The notes below the pieces were generated by a model. It was not told the origin of the DNA and made no database searches. It worked only from the letters and a program-made list of their open reading frames with translations. This document shows positions 52,730 through 61,818 of a stretch of DNA of 64,000 nucleotides, one piece after another. A program made the position numbers and the translations under genes. Numbering within the stretch: the stretch's first letter is position 1; each line of letters begins with the position of its first letter. Origin of the DNA: JALYGY01 sp963800975 (GTDB lineage: Bacteria > Actinomycetota > Rubrobacteria > Rubrobacterales > Rubrobacteraceae); contig CAWDDB010000013.1 in the NCBI GenBank assembly GCA_963800975.1, positions 124,001 through 188,000 of the forward strand. Reading direction: 5' to 3'.

Positions 52730-53464
52730 CTAGATAGCGCCCCCGTTGGCGTAGAGAGTCTGGCCGTTGACCCAGCGCCCCGGCCCGGCGAGGAACGACA
52801 CCACTTCGGCGATATCCTCCGGTTCCCCGAGCCTCTTCATGGGGTTCAGGCCCGCTATATGCTCGACGGTCTCCTGATCCTTGCCCTCCAAGAACAGGGG
52901 CGTCGCCACGGGCCCCGGCGCCACGGCGTTGACCGTGATGTCGCGGCCCCTGAGCTCGCGGGCTTGGATCAGGTTGATGGCCTCTACCGCACCCTTGGTG
53001 GCCGCGTAGGGCGCGTAGGTCGGCTGCTGCAGCTTCACCACCGAGGTGGAGAAGTTGATGATGGCCCCACCCTCGCGGACCCGCCTGGCGGCGAGTTGGT
53101 TGACGACGAAGGTGCCCCGGATGTTGGTGCGGTGCATCCGGTCCAGGTCGTTCAGGTCGAAGTCGGCGAGGGGACCCAAAATCATGATGCCGGCGGTGTT
53201 GACGACGACGTCGATGCCACCGAAATTCCGCTCGACGGCGTCGAAGGCCCCCTTCATGGCACGCTCCTCGGCGACGTCGCCGCCCACGGACATCGCCCGG
53301 CCGCCGGAGGCGTTGATCTCCTCGACGGCCTCGTCGGCCCTGGCTTTGTTGCCGGCGTAGTGCACGGCCACGGCGATACCGTCCCTGGCGAGCCGCTCGG
53401 AGGTGTCGCGGCCGATGCCGCCGGAGCCTCCAGTGACAAGCGCGACGCGTGTGCTTTTAGCCAT
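52730..53464 (-). CDS. Short-chain dehydrogenase/reductase
   Basis: The 244-residue SDR has ALVTGGSGGIGRDTSERL at residues 8-25, VNTAGIMILGPLADF, IINFSTSVVKLQQPTY with YAATKGA, and GPVATPLFL. It is of the FabG-like classical type. The ATG at 53464 has GAGGAGAG upstream; a longer open frame to 54196 is the shadow of the TetR gene. It is divergent from that TetR gene and probably its target. Confidence 0.9.
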   Translation of the reverse strand: MAKSTRVALVTGGSGGIGRDTSERLARDGIAVAVHYAGNKARADEAVEEINASGGRAMSVGGDVAEERAMKGAFDAVERNFGGIDVVVNTAGIMILGPLADFDLNDLDRMHRTNIRGTFVVNQLAARRVREGGAIINFSTSVVKLQQPTYAPYAATKGAVEAINLIQARELRGRDITVNAVAPGPVATPLFLEGKDQETVEHIAGLNPMKRLGEPEDIAEVVSFLAGPGRWVNGQTLYANGGAI

Positions 53465-53604
53465 TCGTTCTCTCCTCGAAGTATCGGGTGCTTGCTTGCG
53501 TTCTCTCCACCACCGGTCGCGGCGGTGTCGCTGTCGATGACCGCCTGGGACGAGATCCTCTCCTTTCTCGTAGATCGTCCGGCCAGGCCTGCAGGATTTC
53601 AGAG

Positions 53605-53652
53605 CTATGTGTACACTGTGTCCACATAGTAGTAGATATATACAGTATGTCA
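53605..53652. promoter_or_regulatory. TetR operators of the second TetR/SDR pair
   Basis: CTATGTG (53605-53611) and CACATAG (53623-53629) form a dyad around TACACTGTGTC. TATACAGTATGTCA follows at 53639-53652 in an AT-rich stretch. ACAGTATGT is shared with 43900-43908 at the first TetR/SDR pair. Confidence 0.55.
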
Positions 53653-53692
53653 ATATATTTCCGAGAAGTTTTCTGAGAAGGAGAGATGAAGG

Positions 53693-54301
53693 ATGAGCGC
53701 CACGGGCAAGGAACATCTGCCGGCCCGGCCCGGTCGGGGCAGGCGGCCGGCGGCCGAGGTGCGGGCCGAGATCCTGGAGGCGGCGGGACGGCTGCTGCTG
53801 GATGAGGGTATGGCGGGGTTCAGCGTCGCGCGGGTGGCTTCGCTCTCCGGGGCGAGCCGGATGACGATCCACAAGTGGTGGCCGTCGAAGGGGACCCTGG
53901 CGTTCGACGCATACCTGGCGTCGGTCTCCGATGCGCTGGCGTTTCCCGACACCGGCGACGTCGAGGCGGACCTGCGCGCGCAACTGCATGCCTTCGTGCG
54001 CCTCATCACCGAGACCCGTGCGGGGCGCGTCATCTCGGAGCTGATGGGGCAATCGCAGACGGACCCCGAGTTGAGATCGGCGATGGTCGAGCAGTACACT
54101 ACGCCGCGCCGGAACCTGGCGGTCGAGACGATGGAGCGCGGGCAGGCGCGGGGTCAATTGCGAGACGACGTCGATCCGAGCGTTGTGGTCGACCAACTCT
54201 GGGGAGCTTGCTACAACCGCCTGCTCAACCCCGATCAGCCGATCACGGTCGCGTTCGCGGATGCGCTCCTGGACAACGTTTGGCGTGGGATCGCGGCCTA
54301 G
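53693..54301 (+). CDS. TetR/AcrR family transcriptional regulator
   Basis: The 202-residue regulator has its HTH at residues 20-68 (VRAEILEAAGRLLLDEGMAG, then VARVASLSGASRMTIHKWWP) and a C-terminal domain with VVVDQLWGACYNRLLNPDQP typical of the TetR_C_16-like group. The ATG at 53693 follows GAAGG. It is divergent from the SDR gene with dyads between. Confidence 0.9.
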   Translation: MSATGKEHLPARPGRGRRPAAEVRAEILEAAGRLLLDEGMAGFSVARVASLSGASRMTIHKWWPSKGTLAFDAYLASVSDALAFPDTGDVEADLRAQLHAFVRLITETRAGRVISELMGQSQTDPELRSAMVEQYTTPRRNLAVETMERGQARGQLRDDVDPSVVVDQLWGACYNRLLNPDQPITVAFADALLDNVWRGIAA

Positions 54302-54658
54302 AGATCGACCACACGGACAGGAGCGGCGGCGAGGTCCCGTGGGCGAACACGCGAGCCGTAGGTTTCGAATGAAATGGCCGTGGATAAATTACTAGCTATC
54401 CCGGGGAAGGGAATGGGATCGATTTTGCGTGATAGCTGCGGTGTGCCGCGCTCGTGGCGGAGGGTGGATTGACGGAGAACGGTCAAGACAAATTGGCTTT
54501 GAACTCGGCGACCACAAGTTCGGCCGAGCCCCGGTCCGCCCGCAGCTCGACGGTTGCAAGGTCGACTTGGTTGGTCGTCCTGATCTGGCAATAAGGTATG
54601 CGTTGCACCGGACGGTGCGAGAGACGGGGAGCCCCAGAGGGGTCACGGGAGGTATGGC
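54302..54658. other. Intergenic stretch without a supported gene
   Basis: Short open frames exist on both strands but lack start signals or known motifs. AGCTATC near 54390 and GATAGCT near 54430 form a loose inverted repeat. The promoter of the MFS gene should lie near its right end. Confidence 0.4.
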
Positions 54659-56014
54659 ATGGATAGGCCTGGCGAGGAATCCGGGGCAAGGGCCAGCTCC
54701 ATAAGGCAGGTGGCCTTTGCCGGATTCGTGGGCACCACGATGGAATGGTACGACTTCTTCCTCTACGGCGCGGCTACCGCCCTCATCTTCAACCAGTTGT
54801 ACTTCCCCAGCGTGGATCCGCTAATCGGGACGCTCGCGGCTTTCTCCGCGTTTGCGGTCGGCTTCATCGCCCGTCCGCTGGGCGGGATAATCTTCGGTCA
54901 CTTCGGCGACAAGTTAGGCCGCAAGCAGAACCTCGTCATAACGCTCGCGCTCATGGGTCTCGCATCCGCCGCCATAGGCTTGCTGCCGACCTTCGAGACC
55001 ATCGGGATATGGGCCCCGATCATCCTCGTCGTGCTACGCATCCTGCAGGGTTTCGCGGTCGGCGGCGAGTGGGGCGGCGCGGTCCTGATGACCGTGGAGC
55101 ACGCCCCCGACGACAGAAGAGGCTTCTACGCGAGCTGGGTGCAGATGGGCGTCCCGGCCGGGATCGTGCTCGCGAACGGGATCTACCTGCTGTTCGAGAC
55201 GTCGCTCTCCGAAGAGGCTTTCCTGAGCTGGGGTTGGCGCGTACCGTTCCTGCTCTCCATCTTTCTCGTAGCGATCGGCCTCTACATCCGGCTGCGCATC
55301 GAGGAGTCTCCGGCGTTCTCCGAGATCCAGGAAAGCCACGCGGAGACCCAGACGCCCGTGTTGGACGTGATACGCAACCAGCCGAAAAACGTGCTCGTCT
55401 CGCTCGGAGCGCGCCTCGGCGACAACGTGATCTTCACCATCTTCGAGGTCTTCGTGCTCACCTACATCACCCAGCAACTGGGGTTGCCGGAGAGCTTGGC
55501 GCTCGCGGGGGTCCTGATCGGGGCCGGATTAGAACTCTTCACCATCCCGTTCTTCGGGGCGCTGACCGACCGGGTAGGTCGCCGGCCGGTGTTTATGGGT
55601 GGCTTGATCTTCTGCGTGCTCTACATTTTCCCCTTCTTCTGGTTGCTGGAGACAGCGCAACCGCTGCTGGTCATCTTCTCCCTCGTCCTGGCGCTCGCCG
55701 TCGGACACTCCGCGATGTACGCGCCCGAGGCTAGCTTCTTCGCCGAGCTATTCGACACTCGCACCCGCTACAGCGGGGCCTCCATCGCGTACCAGTTCGC
55801 TCCCATCGTGGGTGGCGGCATCGCGCCCGCCATCTGCACCGCGCTGCTGGTGTGGTCGGGGAGCTACTGGCCGATCGCGCTGTACATGATCGCGATGGGC
55901 CTGATCGGGGTGGTCTCCCTCTACTTCGCCCCCGAGACGTACAAGAGGGACCTCTACGCCGAGGCGCGGACGGAGGCGGCCGAAGCCAAGAGCCAACCGG
56001 CTGGCAGCCGCTAG
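54659..56014 (+). CDS. MFS transporter, metabolite:H+ symporter (MHS) type
   Basis: The 451-residue transporter has 12 membrane segments and MHS hallmarks: FVGTTMEWYDFFLYGAATAL at residues 23-42, GGIIFGHFGDKLGRKQNLV, LQGFAVGGEWGGAVLMTVEH and GALTDRVGRRPVFMGG. Members such as ProP, KgtP and ShiA import osmolytes or organic acids with protons. GGGAGG precedes the ATG. Substrate not assigned. Confidence 0.92.
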   Translation: MDRPGEESGARASSIRQVAFAGFVGTTMEWYDFFLYGAATALIFNQLYFPSVDPLIGTLAAFSAFAVGFIARPLGGIIFGHFGDKLGRKQNLVITLALMGLASAAIGLLPTFETIGIWAPIILVVLRILQGFAVGGEWGGAVLMTVEHAPDDRRGFYASWVQMGVPAGIVLANGIYLLFETSLSEEAFLSWGWRVPFLLSIFLVAIGLYIRLRIEESPAFSEIQESHAETQTPVLDVIRNQPKNVLVSLGARLGDNVIFTIFEVFVLTYITQQLGLPESLALAGVLIGAGLELFTIPFFGALTDRVGRRPVFMGGLIFCVLYIFPFFWLLETAQPLLVIFSLVLALAVGHSAMYAPEASFFAELFDTRTRYSGASIAYQFAPIVGGGIAPAICTALLVWSGSYWPIALYMIAMGLIGVVSLYFAPETYKRDLYAEARTEAAEAKSQPAGSR

Positions 56015-56100
56015 ATGGCAGGAACCCCGAGTGTTTCATGGCCGAACGTCCACCTCAGGTGCCCAGCATCAGCGCGAGCAGACACCCGACGACGAGGCCT

Positions 56101-56535
56101 TCACGGATGGTCGGGCGCACGGTCGGGGACATGGACTAGCTCCAGCTTGAGGCCATCCGGGTCGGAGAAGAAGACGGCGTAGTAGCCTGGCTCGTAGCCA
56201 TACTCGGCTGGGGCGTCGAGTATCTCGACGCCGAGCTCGCGAAGGAGCTCGTGGAAGCGGTCGACCTCCTCGCGGCTATCCGCGTTCCAGGCGAAGTGGT
56301 GCAAGCCCGGCGAGTACCGGTCGTGTTCCCTCTTCCGTCCATCCCCGGAGGCCACGCTCATGATGACCCACTGACGGTTGCCGGCCGGCGACGGCATCCT
56401 CCAGGCCAACCGCTCCTCGCTTTTCTCCGCTAGCTCGTAGCCCATGAAGCGCAGGAGCGGATCGTAGAAGGCCTCCGCGCGCGGGATGTCGCCAACGGTG
56501 AAGCGCACGTGGTTCATGCTGCCGGTCTTTCTCAT
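56101..56535 (-). CDS. VOC family (glyoxalase/bleomycin resistance fold) protein
   Basis: The 144-residue product has two beta-alpha-beta-beta-beta units: NHVRFTVGDIPRAEAFYDPL at the start, SPGLHHFAWNADSREEVDRF in the middle, and GYYAVFFSDPDGLKLELVHV near the end, carrying the usual metal-site His and Glu. The ATG at 56535 overlaps the TGA of the upstream desulfhydrase gene, so the two are coupled. Confidence 0.88.
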   Translation of the reverse strand: MRKTGSMNHVRFTVGDIPRAEAFYDPLLRFMGYELAEKSEERLAWRMPSPAGNRQWVIMSVASGDGRKREHDRYSPGLHHFAWNADSREEVDRFHELLRELGVEILDAPAEYGYEPGYYAVFFSDPDGLKLELVHVPDRAPDHP

Positions 56536-57539
56536 CGGGACACCGCTTCTTCCTGGGCGAACTCCTCGTCGTAGGCGAACAGGGCCGGCCACCCGCCGGT
56601 GTGCAAGAAAATAACGTTCTCGTTGGAAAATCGTCCCTCCTTCACAAGCTCGATGAGACTACCCATGGCCTTTCCGGTGTAGACGGGGTCGAGCAGGATG
56701 CCCTCCAGACGGGCCAGCAGCCGGGTCGCAGAGACGCTCTCGGGCGTTGGCACCCCGTAACCCGGGCCCACGAAGCGGTCTTCGACTTCGATGTCCACGA
56801 AACGCGGGCGCCGGCCCAGCCGCTCACAGGTGCCCGTAGCGATGCGTTCGATGTTGGCCCTGGCCTGCGGCGCCGGGCCGCTGACGCTGAACCCCACCAG
56901 GCGCGCGTCCGCCTCCACCTCCGCGAGACCGACGGCGAGACCCGCCTGGGTCCCGTGGCTCGCGCTGGCGTGGACGATGGTGCCGACCCGGAGATCCATC
57001 CCCTCCGCCTGACGCATCACCTCCCGGGCGCACTCGACGTAGCCAAGCGCCCCGACGGGATTGGAACCGCCGGCCGGGATGACGTAGGGCCGCCTCCTTT
57101 CTTCTCGTAGGGCGGCGGCGCGGGCGTCCATCTCGGCGTCGGCATCTGCCTCGCGCGGCAAGACTCTCACCTTGGCGCCCAGCAGTCGGTCGAGAAGGAC
57201 GTTGCCGGAGCGGGCGTAAACCTTTCCTCGCCCCGGCACGCTCTCTTTGAGGTACAACTCGCAGCCCAGGCCCAGCCTCGCGCAGGCAGCTGCCGATTGG
57301 CGAGCGTGGTTGGACTGCACCGCGCCCGTGGTCAGGATCGTATCTGCGCCTCGCCCAAGGGCATCGCTCAGCAAGTACTCGAGCTTGCGCGTCTTGTTGC
57401 CCCCACCGGCGAGACCCGTGCAATCGTCGCGCTTCACCCAGATCCTCGGGCCACCGAGCTCGGCACTCAGGCGTTCTAGGGGCTCCAGCGGGGTCGGCAG
57501 GTGCGCCAGCGGAACCCGCCCCACGTCCTTCGTCTCCAT
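56532..57539 (-). CDS. dcyD: D-cysteine desulfhydrase / ACC deaminase family PLP enzyme
   Basis: The 335-residue enzyme has WVKRDDCTGLAGGGNKTRKL with PLP-lysine 49, then TTGAVQSNHARQSAAACARL and YVIPAGGSNPVGALGYVEC, all typical of the DcyD/ACC deaminase group. It should release pyruvate, ammonia and sulfide from D-cysteine, or 2-oxobutyrate from ACC; the two cannot be told apart safely by eye. AGGTAGG precedes the ATG. Confidence 0.9.
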   Translation of the reverse strand: METKDVGRVPLAHLPTPLEPLERLSAELGGPRIWVKRDDCTGLAGGGNKTRKLEYLLSDALGRGADTILTTGAVQSNHARQSAAACARLGLGCELYLKESVPGRGKVYARSGNVLLDRLLGAKVRVLPREADADAEMDARAAALREERRRPYVIPAGGSNPVGALGYVECAREVMRQAEGMDLRVGTIVHASASHGTQAGLAVGLAEVEADARLVGFSVSGPAPQARANIERIATGTCERLGRRPRFVDIEVEDRFVGPGYGVPTPESVSATRLLARLEGILLDPVYTGKAMGSLIELVKEGRFSNENVIFLHTGGWPALFAYDEEFAQEEAVSR

Positions 57540-57991
57540 CCGAACCTACCTCGCGATCCTCCCGCAACCGTTCCAGTTCGGGGCTACTTGCACTAGCGTA
57601 TGGTCGCATAGCTAGGCGTTGGCAACATCTTTGCTCTCAAAGAAAACTGCACCGTCTTCCCAATCGCGTTCAGCCGCGAGACAGCGTGCTCGGCACTCGA
57701 ACACATTATGGTTACCGCGGGGGTGGCTTGCGCGTTGGGGATTGGCATGGCCTGCGTCGACGCGCCTTTTGTCGCGGGGGGTTGCTGACCGTTCTTGGGA
57801 AAGACTTTTCTTGGAAAATATGCATTTTTGCAGGAAGTTTAATAGACGAGGAGGTTATCGCGGAGTAGGAGATGCGGACGCAGTCTGGGCAATTCGCTCT
57901 ATGCGGCGAAAGACTCTACTCCTGGTATTTCGAGCCGGTACCCTGTAGCCGTGCATAGCGTAAGGTTAGGGCGGGGTTCGCGAACAACCCC
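57540..57991. other. Intergenic stretch with an AT-rich patch, no gene supported
   Basis: 57790-57860 is markedly AT-rich for this genome (for example GGAAAATATGCATTTTTGC). Open frames here are short and lack signals. It may be acquired DNA or a control region for the desulfhydrase gene. Confidence 0.4.
57973..57991 (-). terminator. Hairpin after the Fsr-type MFS gene
   Basis: GGGGTT (57973-57978) and AACCCC (57986-57991) are perfect arms around CGCGAAC, immediately after the stop at 57992 on the minus strand. No T-run follows. Confidence 0.4.
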
Positions 57992-59209
57992 CTACGCTAC
58001 GCGCTTTCTGGGGAGGCGAAGCGCGAGGAGCACCGCGGGGATCGGTAGCAAGGCGAGGGCGACCACAACGGCCCGCAAGCCGAATCCGTCCGCCAGGGCT
58101 CCCAGGAGGGGCGATCCCACGCCCCCCATCCCGATAGCGAGCCCCACGGTGAAGCCGGAGGCAACGCCCACGTGGCCGGGCAGGTACTCCTGGCCCATTA
58201 CCACCGTCACGCTATAGCTGGCGATGGTGGCCGCCCCGATGGGCACCAGGAACGCCATGCCAAGGGCCTCCCCCGAGGCCAGGAAGCAGCCGAGCAGGGG
58301 CGGCAGCACGAGCAGGGAACCCAGCAGCACCGCGCGCCTGCCGTACCGGTCGGCGAGCCTGCCGCCCAGGAGGGTTCCCGCCGCCCCCGCTAGCAGCGTC
58401 ACCGAGAGGGCCGCGTTGGCCGTGATTTCGGAGGCGGAGAACACCCCTGAGTAGTAGAGCGGGACGAAGGCGATGAGGCCGAACTGCACGACGCTTCGCA
58501 GAGAGATCACACCCGAAAGCACGGCGAAGGCGCCCCAAAGGTTCTGCGCTCCGGCCTGGCCCGCGCCGCCCGCCGTCGGGACCGACCGGAAGCCCCTCAG
58601 GCGCGGCAGCTCGACCGCCAGGACGCCCGCCATCGTGAGGGGGAGGACGGCGAAGAGCAGCGTGCCGGGGAGCCCGAAAAGGAGGATCAGGGGCGTGAGG
58701 AGCAGGGGGCCCATGGCGAAGCCCGCGTTGCCCCCCACCGAAAAGAAGCTCATGCCCGTGGCCCGCCTCCCGCCCGAGACGAGGCCGGCGAAGCGGGTGG
58801 CCTCCGGATGGAACGCCGCCACCCCCAGCCCGCTCAGGACGACCGCCAGCAGGGTGCTCGGATAGCTCGGGGCAACGCCGACGAGCGCGATCCCGAGCGC
58901 CCCGAGGGCCAGCCCCAGGGGCATAAACGCGGCGAACGACCTCCTATCCGAGAGGTAGCCGAAGAGGGGCTGCACCACCGAGGAGGCAACCGTGGATGCC
59001 AGAACGAGCGTCCCGGCCGCGGCGTAGGAGATGCCCTGGTCGCGGACCAGGAAGGGCAGGAGCGCGGGCACCGCCACCTGCGTGGCGTCCGAGCACAGGT
59101 GCCCGAGGGAGAGAACCGCCATCGCGCGCCGGTTCACGCCCTCGGGCCCGACCTCCCCGCCGTTGTTCACTCTCGAAGCCACGCGTAGCCTCCTCGCGAC
59201 GATGATCAT
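57992..59209 (-). CDS. MFS transporter, fosmidomycin-resistance (Fsr) type
   Basis: The 405-residue transporter has 12 membrane segments. AVLSLGHLCSDATQVAVPAL, PLFGYLSDRRSFAAFMPLG, GLGVAAFHPEATRFAGLVSG and GRLADRYGRRAVLLGSLL match the Fsr group of exporters. The FHPEA motif is the clearest mark. The ATG at 59209 has AAGGAG at a longish distance; a GTG at 59263 would add a polar stretch. It probably exports a small compound. Confidence 0.88.
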   Translation of the reverse strand: MIIVARRLRVASRVNNGGEVGPEGVNRRAMAVLSLGHLCSDATQVAVPALLPFLVRDQGISYAAAGTLVLASTVASSVVQPLFGYLSDRRSFAAFMPLGLALGALGIALVGVAPSYPSTLLAVVLSGLGVAAFHPEATRFAGLVSGGRRATGMSFFSVGGNAGFAMGPLLLTPLILLFGLPGTLLFAVLPLTMAGVLAVELPRLRGFRSVPTAGGAGQAGAQNLWGAFAVLSGVISLRSVVQFGLIAFVPLYYSGVFSASEITANAALSVTLLAGAAGTLLGGRLADRYGRRAVLLGSLLVLPPLLGCFLASGEALGMAFLVPIGAATIASYSVTVVMGQEYLPGHVGVASGFTVGLAIGMGGVGSPLLGALADGFGLRAVVVALALLPIPAVLLALRLPRKRVA

Positions 59210-59376
59210 GCTTTCTCGCTCCTTGGTCAAATCCCGGCTTGCTACGTGTGAGGTAGGGTGCAATTATCTTCGGAGCTGAGGCAGCTACGATTCCTCGAAC
59301 TGTTGAGTTTCCGGTGGCGGTGCTCTGTGCCTCACCGTCGTTATTTGAGGATCCAGACGGCGCTCTGCTGCCTGGG

Positions 59377-61113
59377 TCAGCCGCCTTGATCTCCCGAATC
59401 GCCAGTGGTCGTCAGCGCCGACGGCGCTACGTGGCGGGCAAGCTCCACCAGCCCCCGGCTGGTGCCGACCACCCGCAGCTCGTCGCCCGGGTGGATGACG
59501 AGGTCGAGAACCGGGAACGGCGTAACGCCCAACGCGAGTACGCGCGCCTGGCACGTCTCCTCGATGGTCCTAACGTCAGTCTGCCGCTCGGCGGTGAGGT
59601 CCACGATTTGCATGACCTCGTTGCCGATGGGGAGCACGGCCGCGGGCCGCCGGCCGAAGATGGCCGCGACGAAGGCCGGGGCGGCGAGCGCGGAGACGCT
59701 GCGGGAGAGGTGGATGCCGGTTGTTCGCTCCACCCTCGCGGCGAGATCCGGATCGAACATTCGGAGCACCATCCGCAGCCCAGGGGCCCGCGCCTGTGCC
59801 AGCAGCGCGCACTGCAGGTTGGCCATGTCGTCTTTGGTTACCGCCAGCAGCGCCCGCGCCGAGCCCAACCGAAGGCCATCCAGCGTGCTCCCGGAAGCTA
59901 TGTCGCCGACCACGACCGGCAGGCGCAGCCGCTTTACGAGCTCCGCGTCGAGGGCGTCCTCGTCGCGCTCGACGGCGACGCAGCGGACCCCCGCCTCCGC
60001 CAGGGCCTCGATAATGGTCGAGCCGGTGGTGCCGACGCCGCAGACGACCACGTGGTCTCGCTTCGGCACGGGGTACTGGCCGAGCGCCCTGAGGAGCCTG
60101 GCCCCGACGATGGCGTCGGTGACGAGGCCGAAGACGAGCGCGAGCGTGAGCGCGCCGAGCATGATCATGACGATGCCGAACAACTTGAGCGGGGCCGAGG
60201 CCTCGAGCAGGTTGATGTCGCCGTAGCCGACCGTGGCGACGGTGACCACCACGAAGTAGAGGGCGTCGAGCAGGCTGAGCCCCAGGTGAGTGTTGAAGAT
60301 CAGGGTGCTGGTCACGATGAGGAGCCCGAACATCACGGCGACTACCGCGAGCCGGCGGTCGAGGATGCCGATCGTTCCCTGTATGAGCACCCACCACGTG
60401 CGCGAAAGACGCGAGGCCATGGTGAGCAGGCCCTCGTTCTGGCTTGTGGCGAGCCTGTCGAGGCCGCCGGCCGGCTCTGGACTCGATGCGCTGGTGTCTG
60501 CGGGTCCGCGATCCACGATGCCGACCACCCGCTGGGCGGTGGTGGGGAAGATCTCGGGCTCGCCCTTCTCGGACTCGACCTCCGCGAGCGCCAGCCAGAG
60601 GTTGGGATCCTGTCGGTCGACCTCCTGCACGGCGACCTGACGGTCACCCGCTCGTAGCTCGAAGCCGACGCTGCCGCGCAGCGCCGCCTCGACGAATGCG
60701 GGAGCGGCCAGCTCAGTCGCCGACAGCACCGCCACGTCCCCGAGCAGACCCTGGATGGCACCGGCGAGGGAGGTGTTGAAGAGCCGCAAGACGACCCTGG
60801 CCCGAGGGGCTAGCTCCTGCAGCTCGAGAGCTACGTGCAGGTTCGTAAGGTCCACGTAGCCGAGCAAGCCACACACGGAAGCCTTCTCCACGCCCGCCTT
60901 CTCGAGCGTCTCTTCCTGCTCGGGGTCGCCGACGACCAGCGGCACGCCCCCCTCCCGTGCCGCGCGGGCGAAAGGCGCATCCGGCCTGGCGCAGACCGTG
61001 GTTACCGTAACCCCAAGCTCGCACAGTACCTGGAGCACGCGCACCCCCAGGCCGTCGTCCCCCACAAGGACGACGCGTCCATCAGGGCGCGAGTCTCCCG
61101 ATTCCCCTTTCAT
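59377..61113 (-). CDS. Potassium channel with RCK domains on both sides
   Basis: The 578-residue protein begins with a TrkA-N/RCK domain (VVLVGDDGLGVRVLQVLCEL) over residues 1-200. A two-helix pore module follows with the filter TVATVGYGDI and flanks AVVAVMFGLLIVTSTLIF and GIVMIMLGALTLALVFGLV. A second RCK domain (VVVCGVGTTGSTIIEALAEA) and a TrkA-C part ending VIHPGDELRVVGTSRGL close it. Bacterial Kch-type channels normally have RCK only after the pore, so the N-terminal copy is unusual and recalls Castor/Pollux or Slo layouts only loosely. GGAAGGG precedes the ATG. Confidence 0.88.
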   Translation of the reverse strand: MKGESGDSRPDGRVVLVGDDGLGVRVLQVLCELGVTVTTVCARPDAPFARAAREGGVPLVVGDPEQEETLEKAGVEKASVCGLLGYVDLTNLHVALELQELAPRARVVLRLFNTSLAGAIQGLLGDVAVLSATELAAPAFVEAALRGSVGFELRAGDRQVAVQEVDRQDPNLWLALAEVESEKGEPEIFPTTAQRVVGIVDRGPADTSASSPEPAGGLDRLATSQNEGLLTMASRLSRTWWVLIQGTIGILDRRLAVVAVMFGLLIVTSTLIFNTHLGLSLLDALYFVVVTVATVGYGDINLLEASAPLKLFGIVMIMLGALTLALVFGLVTDAIVGARLLRALGQYPVPKRDHVVVCGVGTTGSTIIEALAEAGVRCVAVERDEDALDAELVKRLRLPVVVGDIASGSTLDGLRLGSARALLAVTKDDMANLQCALLAQARAPGLRMVLRMFDPDLAARVERTTGIHLSRSVSALAAPAFVAAIFGRRPAAVLPIGNEVMQIVDLTAERQTDVRTIEETCQARVLALGVTPFPVLDLVIHPGDELRVVGTSRGLVELARHVAPSALTTTGDSGDQGG

Positions 61114-61278
61114 CGCCCTTCCTCGCCTGCGCGTTGCATGGGGATCCGCCGCCCGGGGCTTGCGCTACGGGCCTGGCAAGGCTTTACCCCGGTCTCCGCA
61201 TCCCCTATTGGCGTGGCGCCCGAGCAACGTCCCTTCCGGTATAGCGCCGCTGCCGCTTCGCCGGAACGTTGCTCGGTC

Positions 61279-61740
61279 CTAGCCGCTTCCTTTGCCGATC
61301 TGGATGCGCTGGGTCTCCGGGAGGTCCGCCGCTCCCTTAACGGTGATCTCCAGCAGCCCTTCCTCGAAGGTGGCGGTTATCTTGCTTCCGTCCGTGCCTT
61401 CCGGCAGGTTGATGCTCCGCCTGAAGTGGCCGTAGGAGCGCTCCCGCGTGTAGTAATGAATCTCTTCCTCGTTCAGCTCTATGCTGCGCTCTCCGGACAA
61501 GGTCAGCACGGCGTTGGAGAGTGAGATGTCGATGTCTTCTTCGTTCACGCCGGCCAGCTCGCACCGGATCACCACGTCGTCCCGCCTGGCGAATATGTCG
61601 GTTGTGGGCACCCAGGCCGTGGCGTGGGTCCTGCGCTGGTCTTCCTGCCCCGGTCCTCCGCCCTCGGCATACTCACGCATCCGGGCCATCTCGCTCATGG
61701 TGTCGGTAAGACCCCGAAACGGGTTGCGACTTCTGCCCAT
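61279..61740 (-). CDS. Hsp20 family small heat shock protein
   Basis: The 153-residue chaperone has the alpha-crystallin domain over residues 42-140: WVPTTDIFARRDDVVIRCEL, SNAVLTLSGERSIELNEEE, RSYGHFRRSINLPEGTDGS and TFEEGLLEITV. A short N-terminal arm and a QRIQI tail fit the family. AAGGAGGG precedes the ATG at 61740. A stable hairpin lies just upstream of the site. Confidence 0.94.
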   Translation of the reverse strand: MGRSRNPFRGLTDTMSEMARMREYAEGGGPGQEDQRRTHATAWVPTTDIFARRDDVVIRCELAGVNEEDIDISLSNAVLTLSGERSIELNEEEIHYYTRERSYGHFRRSINLPEGTDGSKITATFEEGLLEITVKGAADLPETQRIQIGKGSG

Positions 61741-61757
61741 GCTCCCTCCTTCGTGGA

Positions 61758-61783
61758 GAGCGGGCGGCCGAAGCCACCCGCTC
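61758..61783 (-). terminator. Stem-loop between the BCCT and Hsp20 genes
   Basis: GAGCGGGCGGC (61758-61768) pairs with GCCACCCGCTC (61773-61783) with one mismatch and a CGAA loop. It may end the BCCT transcript (stop at 61819), or shape the hsp20 leader, since it ends 18 bases before the hsp20 ATG. Confidence 0.45.
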
Positions 61784-61818
61784 AGATCTCCCCCAACCTT
61801 GCTCTACGGCGGGCCCCG

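Noticed and set aside
52730..54196. A 488-residue SDR fusion protein on the minus strand
   Set aside because: The part beyond 53464 is antisense to the TetR gene, and the SDR has a good start and ribosome site at 53464.
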